Assembly (NCBI GenBank): GCA_946478985.1
Contig: CAMLDZ010000041.1
Location: 1-24,788, forward strand
Length of the DNA: 24,788 bases
DNA from: an uncultured Solimonas sp.
GTDB lineage: Bacteria; Pseudomonadota; Gammaproteobacteria; Nevskiales; Nevskiaceae
Reading direction: 5' to 3'
The position numbers and the translations under genes were made by a program. Position 1 is the first letter of the stretch. Every line of letters starts with the position of its first letter. The notes under the pieces are model-generated. The model was not told the DNA's origin and searched no databases. It was given only the letters and a program-made list of their open reading frames with translations. Below, in pieces: positions 8,962-17,095 of the stretch.

Positions 8962-9880
8962 ATCCGAAAAGCGCCGTGACATCGTCCTGGTCGTCGACGA
9001 CACGCCGGACACGCTGAGCTTTCTGACCGATACGCTCGATCAGGCCGGCGTGACGGTGCTGGTCGCAACCGATGGCGACAGCGCGCTGAATCTGGTCGAC
9101 CAGATCACACCGGACCTGATCCTGATGGACGGCGTGATGCCCGGCATCGACGGCTTCGAGACCTGCCGGCGACTCAAGCAGGACAAGCTGCTGACGCATG
9201 TGCCGGTGATCTTCATGACCGGGCTGTCCGACACCGAACACGTGGTCCGCGGCCTTGCCGCCGGCGGCGTCGACTATGTGACCAAGCCGATCGTCGTCGA
9301 AGAACTGCTGGCGCGCATCCGCGTGCATCTGGCCAACGCGCGCATCGCGCAGGGCTCGCGCGCGGCGCTGGACGCCACCGGCCGTTTCCTGCTGTCGACC
9401 GATGCCAGCGGCCAGCTGCTGTGGTGCACGCCGCGCGCTACACAATTGCTGGGCCAGGCGCTGCCCAGTCACGGCGGCCTGCCGCAGTTTCCGCCGGCGC
9501 TGGCCGAACAGATGCGCCAGCTGCGCAGCGAACCCTCCGGCACCGCCATGCTCGACGCCGGCGACCGCCGGCTGGAGTTCTCGTTCGTCAGCTCGACCGG
9601 GCCGGACGAATTCCTGTTCCGCGTCACCGAGGCCTATGCCGATCGCGACCAGCAGGCGCAGCAGCAGATCGGCGTACTGCAGCAGGCCTTGTCCCTGACC
9701 CATCGCGAAGCCGAAGTGCTGCTGTGGATCGCGCGCGGCAAGTCCAATCGCGACATGAGCGAGATCCTCGGCATCAGTCCGCGCACGGTGAACAAGCATC
9801 TGGAGCAGATCTTCACCAAGCTCGGCGTCGAGAACCGCGCATCCGCCGCCGCCAAGGCGGTGCGGGCGCTGGCGCAGTAG
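8954..9880 (+). CDS. Response regulator, REC - PAS-like - LuxR helix-turn-helix
   Basis: A 308-aa protein. The receiver domain (about 8-128) has the acidic pair D15-D16, phospho-acceptor D59 (LMDGVMPG), T90 and K111. The middle region (about 137-228) looks PAS-like (GRFLLSTDASGQLLWCTPRATQLLG) but I cannot confirm the fold. The C-terminus (246-304) is a LuxR/NarL DNA-binding domain (LTHREAEVLLWIARGKSNRDMSEILGISPRTVNKHLEQIFTKLGV; shown in parts: LTHREAEVLLWIARGKSN, then ISPRTVNKHLEQIFTKLGV). The ATG overlaps the kinase stop by 8 bases, so this is the obvious partner of the preceding hybrid kinase. Regulating the urease/nickel genes or a nitrogen-transport locus is inferred from position only. 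It is the last gene of the + strand cluster. Confidence 0.92.
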   Translation: MAESEKRRDIVLVVDDTPDTLSFLTDTLDQAGVTVLVATDGDSALNLVDQITPDLILMDGVMPGIDGFETCRRLKQDKLLTHVPVIFMTGLSDTEHVVRGLAAGGVDYVTKPIVVEELLARIRVHLANARIAQGSRAALDATGRFLLSTDASGQLLWCTPRATQLLGQALPSHGGLPQFPPALAEQMRQLRSEPSGTAMLDAGDRRLEFSFVSSTGPDEFLFRVTEAYADRDQQAQQQIGVLQQALSLTHREAEVLLWIARGKSNRDMSEILGISPRTVNKHLEQIFTKLGVENRASAAAKAVRALAQ

Positions 9881-9894
9881 CGCGCGCAGCGCCC
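9864..9894 (+). terminator. GC-rich hairpin over the response-regulator stop codon, possible terminator
   Basis: GGGCGCTG (9864-9871) pairs with CAGCGCCC (9887-9894), and inner GCGC bases can extend the stem past a bulged G. The hairpin spans the TAG stop and sits between convergent genes, but no T-run follows, so it is a weak terminator call. Confidence 0.3.
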
Positions 9895-9908
9895 GGTCTG
9901 CAAGCGCC

Positions 9909-10523
9909 CTACGAGATCACACCGCAGGCGATGCGTGCCGCGCCGCCGCCGAGCGGCGCCGGCTGGTCGGCGTGGTTGTCACCGCCGCCATGGATCATCA
10001 GCGCATGCTGCTTGAGCTCGGCGATCTTCAAGCGCGGCGCCAGCACCGGCTGCGTCGCCTTGCCGTCGCTGTCGACATACAGCGGCGGCAGATCGCCGGC
10101 GTGGCCTTCGCCCCAGGGCGCGCCGTGCGCACCGGTCTTGCCCGGATCATAGTGGCCGCCGGCGCCGCCGGCCGGCTCCGGCTTGCCCTCCTTGTCCTTG
10201 GGCTCGCAGGTACCGTTCTCGTGGACATGGAAGCCATGCAGGCCCGGCGGCAGTCCCTGCAGCGCCGGCTCGAAGACCAGGCCGTGCGGCGTCTCGCGCA
10301 AGGTCACGGTGCCGATCGGATCGCCCAGGCCGGTGTCGGTCGTCAGATTCAGCGCAATCGTGATCGCGCCGCCGGCATCGCTGCGCGGCGTCTCGGCCGC
10401 CTTGGCATCGGCATCAGACGACGCCGCCGGCGGCGATTCTCCCGTGTTGTTGCAGGCGGCCAGCGTCAGCATGATGGCGGCGGCGGCCAGCCGTGGTGCC
10501 ATGTTCGACAATCCCTGTCTCAT
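9909..10523 (-). CDS. sodC: Cu,Zn superoxide dismutase, lipoprotein
   Basis: A 204-aa protein with a lipoprotein signal: hydrophobic stretch then LTLAAC with lipid-modified C24, so it is probably anchored in the envelope facing the periplasm. The SodC core has all metal ligands: H99 and H101 (GFHVHENG), H124 (GGHYDP), H133, H141 and D144 (GDLP), and H178 (MIHGGGDNH). C106 and C200 are placed for the usual disulfide, and R197 (AARIACGVI) is the substrate-guiding arginine. It converts superoxide to peroxide and oxygen. I chose the internal ATG preceded by GAGGAG five bases upstream over a longer start 14 codons earlier. It converges on the response-regulator gene. Confidence 0.95.
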   Translation of the reverse strand: MRQGLSNMAPRLAAAAIMLTLAACNNTGESPPAASSDADAKAAETPRSDAGGAITIALNLTTDTGLGDPIGTVTLRETPHGLVFEPALQGLPPGLHGFHVHENGTCEPKDKEGKPEPAGGAGGHYDPGKTGAHGAPWGEGHAGDLPPLYVDSDGKATQPVLAPRLKIAELKQHALMIHGGGDNHADQPAPLGGGAARIACGVIS

Positions 10524-10600
10524 GTCGCTCCTCGTCGTTGCAAAGACAAACCGCCACAAGTGCACCGCAGCACGCCTTGCTCGCGACTGAAGCTTCGTGC

Positions 10601-11641
10601 TTACGCCAGACCCTTGAGAAAGTCGATGATGGCCGCGTTGGTTTCGGCCGGCCGCTCCTGCTGGATCCAGTGACCGCTGCCCTGGACGATGATGCTGCCG
10701 CGATAGTCCGGTATGTGCTCGTGTGCACGCTCGATCGCCTCGCGGCCCCAGGCAGTGGCGATGTCGAACTCGCCGCCGATGAAAAGCGCCGGCACCGTCA
10801 GCGGCTTGCCGGCCTGCGGCGCCAGTACCTGCCAGCTGGCGTCGATGTTGGCGTAATAGCTCAAGGGCCCGGTGAATCCGGAGCGCTCGAACTCGGCGGC
10901 GAGGAAATCGACGTCGGCCTCGTTGAACCAGTCCGGCATCCGCTCCGGCTTGATGAAGGCGTCGGCGAAACCACCGCCATGCGGCACGCAGAACCCGCCG
11001 TTGCGCACCGCTTCCACCGTGGTCTGACCAGCGATCATCTGCCTGACCGGCTCGGGCGCGTCGCCGGAGATCATGTAGATCAGCGCACGCAGATTGCCGC
11101 GGATGTCGCGTTCGAACTCCCTGACGACGGCGCCGCGCGCGCCGAAATAGGTCTGGTAGAAATCCTGGCCGGGCCCGGCGACGATTTCGTGATAGCGATC
11201 CGGGCTCGCTGCCTCCCCGAACGGATTACCCGGCAGCGCGATCAGGCTGCGACCGGAGAACGGTACGCTGATGCCGATCACGCCGCGAAACACCTCAGGC
11301 CGCAGCCAGGCGCTGGTCCAGGCGATCGGGGCGCCCCAGTCGTGGCCGATGACGACCGCCTGCTGCTCGCCGAGCGCGGCGACGACGCCGGCGGCATCCT
11401 CGACCAGGCGATCGATACGGTATTGCTCGGTGGCCCAGAACTTCGACGATTGACCGAAGCCGCGCTGGTCGATGGCCACGGCGCGATAGCCGGCGCGTGC
11501 CAGACCGTCAAGCTGGTGTCGCCACGAGTACCATGATTCCGGAAAGCCATGCAGCATCAGCACCAGCGGCCCCTGCCCCTGTTCGACCGCATGGATGCGC
11601 ACGCCATCAATGTTCAGAAACCGAATGATTCGCTGGCACAT
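10601..11641 (-). CDS. Alpha/beta hydrolase, epoxide-hydrolase-like
   Basis: A 346-aa cytoplasmic alpha/beta-hydrolase. The oxyanion motif HGFPESW is at residues 31-37, and the nucleophile is D101 in GHDWGAP, the Asp nucleophile of epoxide hydrolases and haloalkane dehalogenases. Likely acid is D293 (GGEFDIA) and base H324 ([11 protein letters not shown]). DQRGFGQS and a cap with tyrosines (SYYANID) favour soluble epoxide hydrolase over dehalogenase, so the likely reaction is opening an epoxide to a diol. Substrate is unknown. The start [13 protein letters not shown] is preceded by AGGAGGAG; a longer start 22 codons upstream is less likely. The next gene upstream is divergent, so this gene has its own promoter region. 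Confidence 0.9.
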   Translation of the reverse strand: MCQRIIRFLNIDGVRIHAVEQGQGPLVLMLHGFPESWYSWRHQLDGLARAGYRAVAIDQRGFGQSSKFWATEQYRIDRLVEDAAGVVAALGEQQAVVIGHDWGAPIAWTSAWLRPEVFRGVIGISVPFSGRSLIALPGNPFGEAASPDRYHEIVAGPGQDFYQTYFGARGAVVREFERDIRGNLRALIYMISGDAPEPVRQMIAGQTTVEAVRNGGFCVPHGGGFADAFIKPERMPDWFNEADVDFLAAEFERSGFTGPLSYYANIDASWQVLAPQAGKPLTVPALFIGGEFDIATAWGREAIERAHEHIPDYRGSIIVQGSGHWIQQERPAETNAAIIDFLKGLA

Positions 11642-11795
11642 CTTTATCAACTCCTCCTGAGCGGAGGGCGATCGTCGCACAGCGATGGCCATCCGTGACA
11701 GCCGCATGCCTGGCGGGTCAATTTGACGAAAACGCCGAGAAACAGCTCGCTTGCCGCTCTAGACTGCGCTCAGGTCGACTTCGAGGAGCAGCGTC

Positions 11796-12044
11796 ATGGA
11801 GCAGGAAACCTGTCCATTCGACTTCAATTTCAATCCGCACACATTCAAGCCGGGCGATACCGTCAGCTATCGCGTCGCCTCACTGGGCGACTTCCCTTTT
11901 GTCGGCCGCATCGTCTCGGTGTCGGCGACGGAAATCGAGCTCGTCGATCAGGGTGATCCAGGCCCGCGCCTGCGCGCCTCGCGCCTGAGCCGGCCTGTAG
12001 TGCTGGACGAGACGCCGCTTGGACTGACGTCGGCCGACGGCTGA
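11796..12044 (+). CDS. Small acidic protein of unknown function
   Basis: An 82-aa ORF with a clear ribosome binding site (GAGGAG, 7 bases before the ATG). The sequence begins MEQETCPFDFNFNPHTFKPGDTVSYR, then alternates short predicted strands (FVGRIVSVSATEIELVD) and ends RPVVLDETPLGLTSADG. The 'KPGDTVSYR...VGRIVSVSATEIELVD' pattern is what a small SH3- or KOW-like beta barrel would look like, but I do not recognise the family. There is no signal peptide or membrane segment. It stands alone between a divergent hydrolase gene and a convergent thioredoxin-lipoprotein gene. The good ribosome binding site and the compositional pattern argue that it is real. Confidence 0.72.
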   Translation: MEQETCPFDFNFNPHTFKPGDTVSYRVASLGDFPFVGRIVSVSATEIELVDQGDPGPRLRASRLSRPVVLDETPLGLTSADG

Positions 12045-12057
12045 TCGAAGCAAGGCA

Positions 12058-13629
12058 TCAGCGAAAGGCGAGAAAGCGCGTGCAGCTGTCGCGCGCCTGG
12101 CTGCTTTCCTCCAGCCCGGCGCAGGCCGGCTGCAAGCGCGCATGCAAGCGCGCCAGCAGCGCTGACTGATGCTGCGCGCTGCCCCAGCGGCGCAGCAGGC
12201 TGTCCAGCTCCGCCAGTCGCAATCTTGTGCGCTGGTAGTACCCGCCGGGGGTCGCCGCTACCTCGTCAAGCAGCTGCACCATGGCGGCCTCGATGGTCGC
12301 GGCATCGCGAGGCTGCAGTTCGATCAGGGCCTGCACGTATAACGCTCCCCACTGCGTACGCGTGGCCGGGCCTCGCGCAGCCTCGTGCGCTTGGCGCAGC
12401 CAGTCGATCGCCGCCGCCTTGTCGCCGCGTTCGCGCGCCAGATCGGCGAGCAGCAGCATGTAGTAGTACGGCGCCAGCGAACGCGGCAGTTCGGCGCGCA
12501 GCAATTCCTCGGCTTCGCCGTGCAGCTCGGCCGCGATCAGCACCTTGGCGGCGGCATTGATCGCCGCCTGGCGCTCGTGTGCTGTCCTGGCCTCGCGATC
12601 GGCGCGCTGTACGCGCTGCCGGGCCTTGTCCCGCATGGCGATCGGCATCGCCACATCGGCGCTGTGCGAGCGCCGGAACAATCTCAGCTCGGGTAACGTC
12701 GCCGCCAGCCGGGCGGCGGTAGACAGCGTGGCGTCATCGGCGACGCGATCCATCGCAATGATCATTTCCTGCGCGACGATGCCGTAGGTGGCACTGCCCG
12801 GTGCAGTCAGCCGCGCCGTGATCGCGTCGCCCGCATCGGCCAGCACGTCGATCTCGCGGCGCACCGTGTGCGGGTTGGCCAACATGCTGCGCAGCATGCG
12901 GATCGCGATGGCGCGCTGCGCTTCATCGAGCGGCGGCGCCTGCCTGTCAGCATCGATCGCCAGCGCCAGCAGCTCGAAGTGGCGCCTTGTCGGCGCGTCC
13001 GGGCAATGCCGCGCCAGCTTTCTCAGCACGGCCGCGGTCTGCTCGCCAGCGACGACGCGCTGTTCGTCGACCTCCCAGCCATACAGCGCCAGCAGACTCC
13101 AGTCGTCGGGCTTCAGCTGTGCGGGGGAGCTTTCGACGAGCCTGAGCAGCTCGCTGACCGGCCGCGTCTGTCTGCGTGCCAGCTCCAGCGCGCGCGGCAG
13201 GGCGTGCGGATCGAAACTGCCGGACAACCGCGTCACTTCGGTGCGATCTGCGCGAAAAACGATCAAGGTCGGATAACCGACCACGCCGAAGTACTCGCCC
13301 CAGCGCTGCGCGCCCGGCGAATCACCGTCCAGGTGGACCGCGACGAAATGCTGCGCGTGGGCAAGGAAATCCGCTCGATGGAAGACCGTCGCCTCCAGCT
13401 GGTTGCACGGCGGGCACCAGGCAGCGCCCCAGTACAGCAACAGCGGCTTCTGTGTCGTTGCGGCCTCGGTGAAAGCTTCCTCGACCTCGCCCTGGCGCCA
13501 TTGCAGCTGCACCGGCTGCGGCGCAGCGGTCTCGCGCCTGGAACAGGCGATCAGGCCCAGCAGCACCAGCAACATCGGCAAGGCCAGGCCTGCGACGGCA
13601 ATGTGGGCCCGCGGCCCCTTGATCGGCAC
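12058..13629 (-). CDS. Lipoprotein with N-terminal thioredoxin domain and long helical C-terminus
   Basis: A predicted lipoprotein of 523 aa from this start. The N-terminus MPIKGPRAH, a hydrophobic stretch and LGLIAC give a lipobox with C29. A thioredoxin-like domain follows, with YWGAAWCPPC (active cysteines C72 and C75) and the cis-proline loop GYPTLIVF. About 350 residues of mostly helical, Arg/Ala-rich sequence complete it, probably TPR-like hairpins (for example LIAAELHGEAEELLRAELP and LADLARERGDKAAAIDWL). It may reduce or isomerise disulfides in the periplasm; the partner is unknown. A GTG 27 codons upstream (13710) would also keep the frame, but it would bury the lipoprotein signal. 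The ribosome binding site is unclear, so the start is uncertain. Confidence 0.82.
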   Translation of the reverse strand: MPIKGPRAHIAVAGLALPMLLVLLGLIACSRRETAAPQPVQLQWRQGEVEEAFTEAATTQKPLLLYWGAAWCPPCNQLEATVFHRADFLAHAQHFVAVHLDGDSPGAQRWGEYFGVVGYPTLIVFRADRTEVTRLSGSFDPHALPRALELARRQTRPVSELLRLVESSPAQLKPDDWSLLALYGWEVDEQRVVAGEQTAAVLRKLARHCPDAPTRRHFELLALAIDADRQAPPLDEAQRAIAIRMLRSMLANPHTVRREIDVLADAGDAITARLTAPGSATYGIVAQEMIIAMDRVADDATLSTAARLAATLPELRLFRRSHSADVAMPIAMRDKARQRVQRADREARTAHERQAAINAAAKVLIAAELHGEAEELLRAELPRSLAPYYYMLLLADLARERGDKAAAIDWLRQAHEAARGPATRTQWGALYVQALIELQPRDAATIEAAMVQLLDEVAATPGGYYQRTRLRLAELDSLLRRWGSAQHQSALLARLHARLQPACAGLEESSQARDSCTRFLAFR

Positions 13630-13820
13630 GGCTCCGCTTTCACCCAATGGTTTGACAGGCTCCGATGATGTGCGTCGCTGCCCGGCACGGCAAGCCGCGC
13701 TCCATGGCACGTTTTGCGCTACGCCTAGCGGGCCAGACCGCAGGGCGGCGGTCCGGCTGTGGCCGTCAAGGATGCCGGCCCCTGTACATATCGATCGAAC
13801 TTTTGACAGGAGCTTTGCAA

Positions 13821-14126
13821 ATGGATTTGCAGCACTCGTTTTTCGCCATCGCCGCGCTCGCCCTGAGTCTCGGCACCGCCCAGGCCCAGACCCCCTACCC
13901 CAGCCACGATGTGATGGCGCCTGGCAGCAATGCCGTGGGAACGCCGGACTACGGCGCGAGCGTCAAGATCAAGGGCAGCGGCGGCCCGAGCTCGCCGGAC
14001 AAGAACGGTGACGGCTTCGTCGACGCCACCGAGATCGAGCCCGGCTCGCAGCTCGCCAAGCGCCTGCAGACGCGCGACGCCAATGGTGACGGCAAGCTGT
14101 CGCGCGACGAGTATTACTTCAAGTAA
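13821..14126 (+). CDS. Secreted protein with two EF-hand loops
   Basis: A 101-aa protein with an N-terminal signal peptide (hydrophobic FFAIAALALSLGTA, likely cut after AQA) and two canonical calcium-binding EF-hand loops: DKNGDGFVDATE (60-71) and DANGDGKLSRDE (86-97). Both have acidic or polar ligands at 1, 3, 5 and a Glu at 12, so calcium binding in the periplasm or outside is likely. The ATG has AGGAG 8 bases upstream, which decides the start against a longer in-frame ORF. The middle region (PSHDVMAPGSNAVGTPDYG) is low in predicted structure. The role is unknown; such proteins are common in Gammaproteobacteria and are annotated only as EF-hand domain proteins. Confidence 0.88.
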   Translation: MDLQHSFFAIAALALSLGTAQAQTPYPSHDVMAPGSNAVGTPDYGASVKIKGSGGPSSPDKNGDGFVDATEIEPGSQLAKRLQTRDANGDGKLSRDEYYFK

Positions 14127-14185
14127 GTGCTGCGCCGCCTGACGCCCAGGGAGCCGGGTGGCAGCCGCGGGATGAAACAAACGGG

Positions 14186-14209
14186 GGTCGCCGACAGCAG
14201 TCGGCGACC
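14186..14209 (-). terminator. Intrinsic terminator-like hairpin, most likely for the symporter gene
   Basis: A perfect 10-bp stem, GGTCGCCGAC / GTCGGCGACC, with loop AGCA. On the - strand it is followed by CCCGTTTGTTT, so it fits termination of the symporter gene that stops at 14223. It may also stop transcripts from the EF-hand gene on the + strand. Confidence 0.7.
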
Positions 14210-14222
14210 GATTACCTGCCCT

Positions 14223-15602
14223 TTACGCCGGCGCTGCTGCGCGGCGGGCCGCACGCGACCAGGGGAGGCCCAGCCGGTAGGCCGCCACCGCCGCGCCGAT
14301 CGAACTGAAATAGGGATACGGCAGTTCGAACATATAGGCGGCCAGCACGTAGACCAGAACGCTGCTGCCCAGTGCCGCGCACGCGCTCAGCGCGCCGCCG
14401 ATCCGCGGTGCGCACAGCGCGAACAGCATCAGCACCAGCAAGCCAGCCGAGCCGAACCCGGATGACTGCTGGACCAGTTCGTAGACGCTGTCGCTGGCCA
14501 GCGCCAGCCCAAAGGCGACGACACCGAACAGCACCACGGCGATGCGGTTGGCGCGGATCTTTGCGCGCTCGCCCAGATCCGGGCGGATAGGGACCAGCAG
14601 GTTGTGCGCGGCCAGCGAGCCCGCGACCAGCAGCGCGCCGGACAGCGTGGACAAGATCGCCGAAACCAGCGCACCGACGAACAACAGGTACAGCGGCAAC
14701 GGCAGCGCCTGCCGCGCATAGTGCGGCAGCAACTGCTCCGGATCGACGTCGGCGCCGATCACCGCAGCCGCACCAAGTCCGAGCAGCACCGGCACGATGC
14801 CGATCACGACATAGAGCCCGCTGGCGGCGATGGTGCTGCGGCGTGCCAGCGTAGCGCTGCGCGCGGCGAGCACGCGTGCGACCAGTTCGCCGGCAGCGAC
14901 CGTGCTCAGCACCGGCATCAGGAAGGTCTCCAGCCATTGCAGCGGCGATTGTCCGCCGAGCGGAGCAAGCCGTTCGGACGGCACATCGCGCAAGGCCTCG
15001 GCGCCCCCATGCAGGAGAAAAACCGCGCCGAGTCCGACGATGCCGGCGATCAGCACCAGCCCCTGCACGAGATCGGTCACCGCATCGGCCCACATGCCGC
15101 CGACAGCGGTGTAGACGATCACGACCAGCGCCGCCAGCGTGATCGCAGCGACGATGCCCAGTTCACTGGCGGAGGCCAGCACCTGCCCCATCGCACGCAT
15201 CTGCGCAGCCGCCCACAGCAGCGCGCTCGGGATCATCACCAGGCTGGCGAGTCGTTCGATCGCAGCGCCATAACGCTGCCGGAACAAATCCGCGAAAGTC
15301 AGCAGGCCGCGGCGCCACAGTGCCGCCGCGAACAGCAGGCCCATCAGCAGGATGCCGACGCCATAACCGAAAGGGTCCGTGGTCGCGCCGGACAGCCCGT
15401 GGCGGTAGGTCTCGGCGGCGGCACCGATACAGGTCTCGGCGCCGAACCAGGTCGCGAATACGCTGAAGGTGGCCAGCCAGGGGCCGAGCCGGCGACCGGC
15501 CAGCAGATAGTCGGCCTCGGTGCGTGGCCGTCTTGCGAACACGAACGCCACGCCAAGCTGCAGGACGATATAGAGCAGGATGCAAAGCAGAACGAGGTTC
15601 AT
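14223..15602 (-). CDS. Sodium:solute symporter (SSS family)
   Basis: A 459-aa inner-membrane protein with about 12-13 hydrophobic helices and SSS-family features: DYLLAGRRLGPW after the first helix, SVFATWFGAET, and YTAVGGMWADAVTDLVQG in the central part. These proteins take up organic solutes with Na+. The substrate cannot be told from sequence alone. The start MNLVLLCILLYIV places the first membrane helix at the N-terminus; a longer ORF begins 47 codons upstream but that extra part is basic, Pro-rich and not family-like. The ribosome binding site is weak. The adjacent YcgL gene is divergent, so the 148 bases between them must hold both promoters. The kinase at 5530 has a different transporter-type domain and is unrelated. 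Confidence 0.93.
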   Translation of the reverse strand: MNLVLLCILLYIVLQLGVAFVFARRPRTEADYLLAGRRLGPWLATFSVFATWFGAETCIGAAAETYRHGLSGATTDPFGYGVGILLMGLLFAAALWRRGLLTFADLFRQRYGAAIERLASLVMIPSALLWAAAQMRAMGQVLASASELGIVAAITLAALVVIVYTAVGGMWADAVTDLVQGLVLIAGIVGLGAVFLLHGGAEALRDVPSERLAPLGGQSPLQWLETFLMPVLSTVAAGELVARVLAARSATLARRSTIAASGLYVVIGIVPVLLGLGAAAVIGADVDPEQLLPHYARQALPLPLYLLFVGALVSAILSTLSGALLVAGSLAAHNLLVPIRPDLGERAKIRANRIAVVLFGVVAFGLALASDSVYELVQQSSGFGSAGLLVLMLFALCAPRIGGALSACAALGSSVLVYVLAAYMFELPYPYFSSIGAAVAAYRLGLPWSRAARRAAAPA

Positions 15603-15750
15603 CTGCGGGGGCTTGGTGGCACGTGGTGGCGGCCGGTTGTGCGGTTCCGCGACAATGGCGGCGACCACGCGATACCGACCGTGCCAAGCGGCAGCAGGCG
15701 CGCAAGCGGCGCGGCTTGAGCCGTTTGGAGGCAGCGCCGACAATATCGCG

Positions 15751-16020
15751 ATGACGATCGAATGCGAAATCTACCGCTGCGCCAAGCAGGACGAGATGTA
15801 TCTGTACCTGCGCAGCGGCTTGTTACCGGACAGCCTGCCCGAGGCCCTGCTGAAGCTGACCGGCCGCCTCACCAAGGTCATGCAGCTGAGCCTGACGCCG
15901 GAACGCAAGCTCGCGCGCGTCGACGCCGTGCTGGTCCGCGCCAAGCTTGTGAGCGAGGGCTTTTTCCTGCAGATGCCGCCGGCCGGGCACATAAAGGCGC
16001 ACCTGAACGACGCCGACTGA
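15751..16020 (+). CDS. YcgL domain-containing protein
   Basis: An 89-aa protein matching the YcgL family: ECEIYRCAKQDEMYLYL at the start, a central LTKVMQLSLTPERKLARVD, and GFFLQMPPAG near the end. The family is a small, mostly gammaproteobacterial group of alpha/beta proteins of unclear function. The length is normal. This ATG is the one that aligns with the family; the longer in-frame ORF upstream covers the divergent promoter region and is not plausible. GGAGG lies about 20 bases upstream, too far to be an ordinary ribosome binding site, so translation initiation is not explained by the sequence. A strong terminator follows directly. Confidence 0.88.
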   Translation: MTIECEIYRCAKQDEMYLYLRSGLLPDSLPEALLKLTGRLTKVMQLSLTPERKLARVDAVLVRAKLVSEGFFLQMPPAGHIKAHLNDAD

Positions 16021-16033
16021 GTACGCCCCCTTT

Positions 16034-16080
16034 ACGCAAGAAAGCGGCGGCCTCATGCGAGAGCCGCCGCTTTCTTGCGT
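16034..16080. terminator. Strong bidirectional terminator hairpin
   Basis: A perfect 18-bp stem: ACGCAAGAAAGCGGCGGC (16034-16051) with GCCGCCGCTTTCTTGCGT (16063-16080), around an 11-base loop. It lies between the convergent ycgL and outer-membrane protein genes and has T-rich bases in both arms, so it should serve both. Confidence 0.85.
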
Positions 16081-16093
16081 GCCGCGTCTGCGA

Positions 16094-16681
16094 TCAGAAC
16101 GAGAACTGCAGATTGAGTGAGGCGGCGTCGACCTTGCTCTCGACGCTGTCGCCTTCAAGCTCGAAGCGCTCGTACTCGGCGCGCAGGGCCAGGTTCTCCG
16201 TCAGGTTGAAGCGCACGCCGAGGCCCCAGAAGAAATCGGTGCCATCGTCGCTCGCCCGCAGCGTGCTGTTGAGCGGACCGCGCACATGGGCGTCGGTATC
16301 CCAGAACAGCGCGCCGGCCTTGGCATAGGGCTGCACGTATGGAATCGGGATGTCGACCACTGCGGCCGCCGTCCAGCCGTCGGCTTCGGCACGGGCCCCG
16401 TTGTTCTCGGCATCGCCGAAGTCGATGTACTGACCTTCTACCGAAAGCACCGGATTGAAGCGGAAGCCTGCCAATGCCTTCCACGACACGCGGTCGTCGT
16501 CGAAGTCATCGTCGTCCTCCGGAAAGTCCTGATCGACGAACTTGTTTTCAACATTGGTGTAGATCGCGCCACCGCCGATGAAGAATCCCGGCGCCGGCGT
16601 GTTTTCCTGAGCGTGTGCAGCGAGCGGCAGTGTGGAGAAACCCAGAGCAGCTACCGGCAGGATAAGAGTCCAGCGCTTCAT
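16094..16681 (-). CDS. Outer-membrane beta-barrel protein (OmpA/Opa-like barrel)
   Basis: A 195-aa protein with a signal peptide (MKRWTLILPVAALGFST..., likely cut after AAHA, residue 24) and alternating amphipathic strands ending in the outer-membrane C-terminal pattern NLQFSF. Features such as GFFIGGGAIYTNVENK, LAGFRFNPVLSVEGQYIDFG and LGVRFNLTENLALRAEYERF are typical of eight-stranded OmpA-type/Opacity barrels. An acidic loop EDDDDFDDD (55-63) sits after the first strands and would face outside; it could bind cations, but this is inference. AAGGAGG lies 6 bases before the ATG, so the start is secure. Function and ligand are unknown. Confidence 0.9.
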   Translation of the reverse strand: MKRWTLILPVAALGFSTLPLAAHAQENTPAPGFFIGGGAIYTNVENKFVDQDFPEDDDDFDDDRVSWKALAGFRFNPVLSVEGQYIDFGDAENNGARAEADGWTAAAVVDIPIPYVQPYAKAGALFWDTDAHVRGPLNSTLRASDDGTDFFWGLGVRFNLTENLALRAEYERFELEGDSVESKVDAASLNLQFSF

Positions 16682-16814
16682 ACGTGCCTCCTTGGCGGTT
16701 CGTGAAAGTGCTCGGTGCGCATCCTTGCGAACCGGCTGACGCGAGACTCGCCCTCAGGCACTGAATCGGTACTGAACTTCGCAACGAGGCCGCTGCGCAA
16801 CGCGCAAACGAAAA

Positions 16815-16836
16815 GAGCCGGCATCGCTGCCGGCTC
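16815..16836 (-). terminator. Intrinsic terminator of the tRNA transcript
   Basis: On the - strand, GAGCCGGCA-GCGA-TGCCGGCTC forms a perfect 9-bp stem and is followed by TTTTCGTTT. It lies 22 bases after the tRNA-Glu CCA end, so it should end the tRNA-Ala/tRNA-Glu transcript. Confidence 0.85.
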
Positions 16837-16858
16837 ATCCGAGATACTGCGTGAAGTC

Positions 16859-16934
16859 TGGCGTCCCCACGGGGATTCGAACCCCGGTACTTACCGTGAA
16901 AGGGTAATGTCCTAGGCCTCTAGACGATGGGGAC
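16859..16934 (-). tRNA. tRNA-Glu (anticodon TTC)
   Basis: The 76-base gene folds as a standard cloverleaf: acceptor GTCCCCA / TGGGGAC, discriminator G, encoded CCA (16859-16861), and the T-loop sequence GGTTCGAATCC. The anticodon loop CTTTCAC holds TTC; its complement GAA is at 16898-16900 on the + strand. It decodes GAA and GAG. It sits 18 bases after tRNA-Ala and is likely processed from the same transcript. Confidence 0.97.
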
Positions 16935-16952
16935 GAGGCAAAAGAAAACTTT

Positions 16953-17028
<76 letters not shown>

Positions 17029-17046
17029 ACGACGCTAGGGGCGCGC

Positions 17047-17074
17047 ATTATAGCCAATGAAAGCCGCTTGGGAA
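17047..17074 (-). promoter_or_regulatory. Sigma70-type promoter of the tRNA-Ala/tRNA-Glu unit, GC-rich discriminator
   Basis: On the - strand a perfect TATAAT (17047-17052) is followed by GCGCGCCCC before the tRNA start 18 bases on. A weak -35 (TTCCCA, 17069-17074) lies 16 bases upstream, with A-rich sequence beyond that could act as an UP element. A GC-rich discriminator is typical of stable-RNA promoters under stringent control. Confidence 0.8.
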
Positions 17075-17095
17075 GTCTTTTTTTGCATCTATTTT

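Noticed and set aside
12040..12057. GCTGAT...ATCAGC dyad as a terminator between convergent genes
   Set aside because: The stem is only six base pairs, with a long loop and no T-run.
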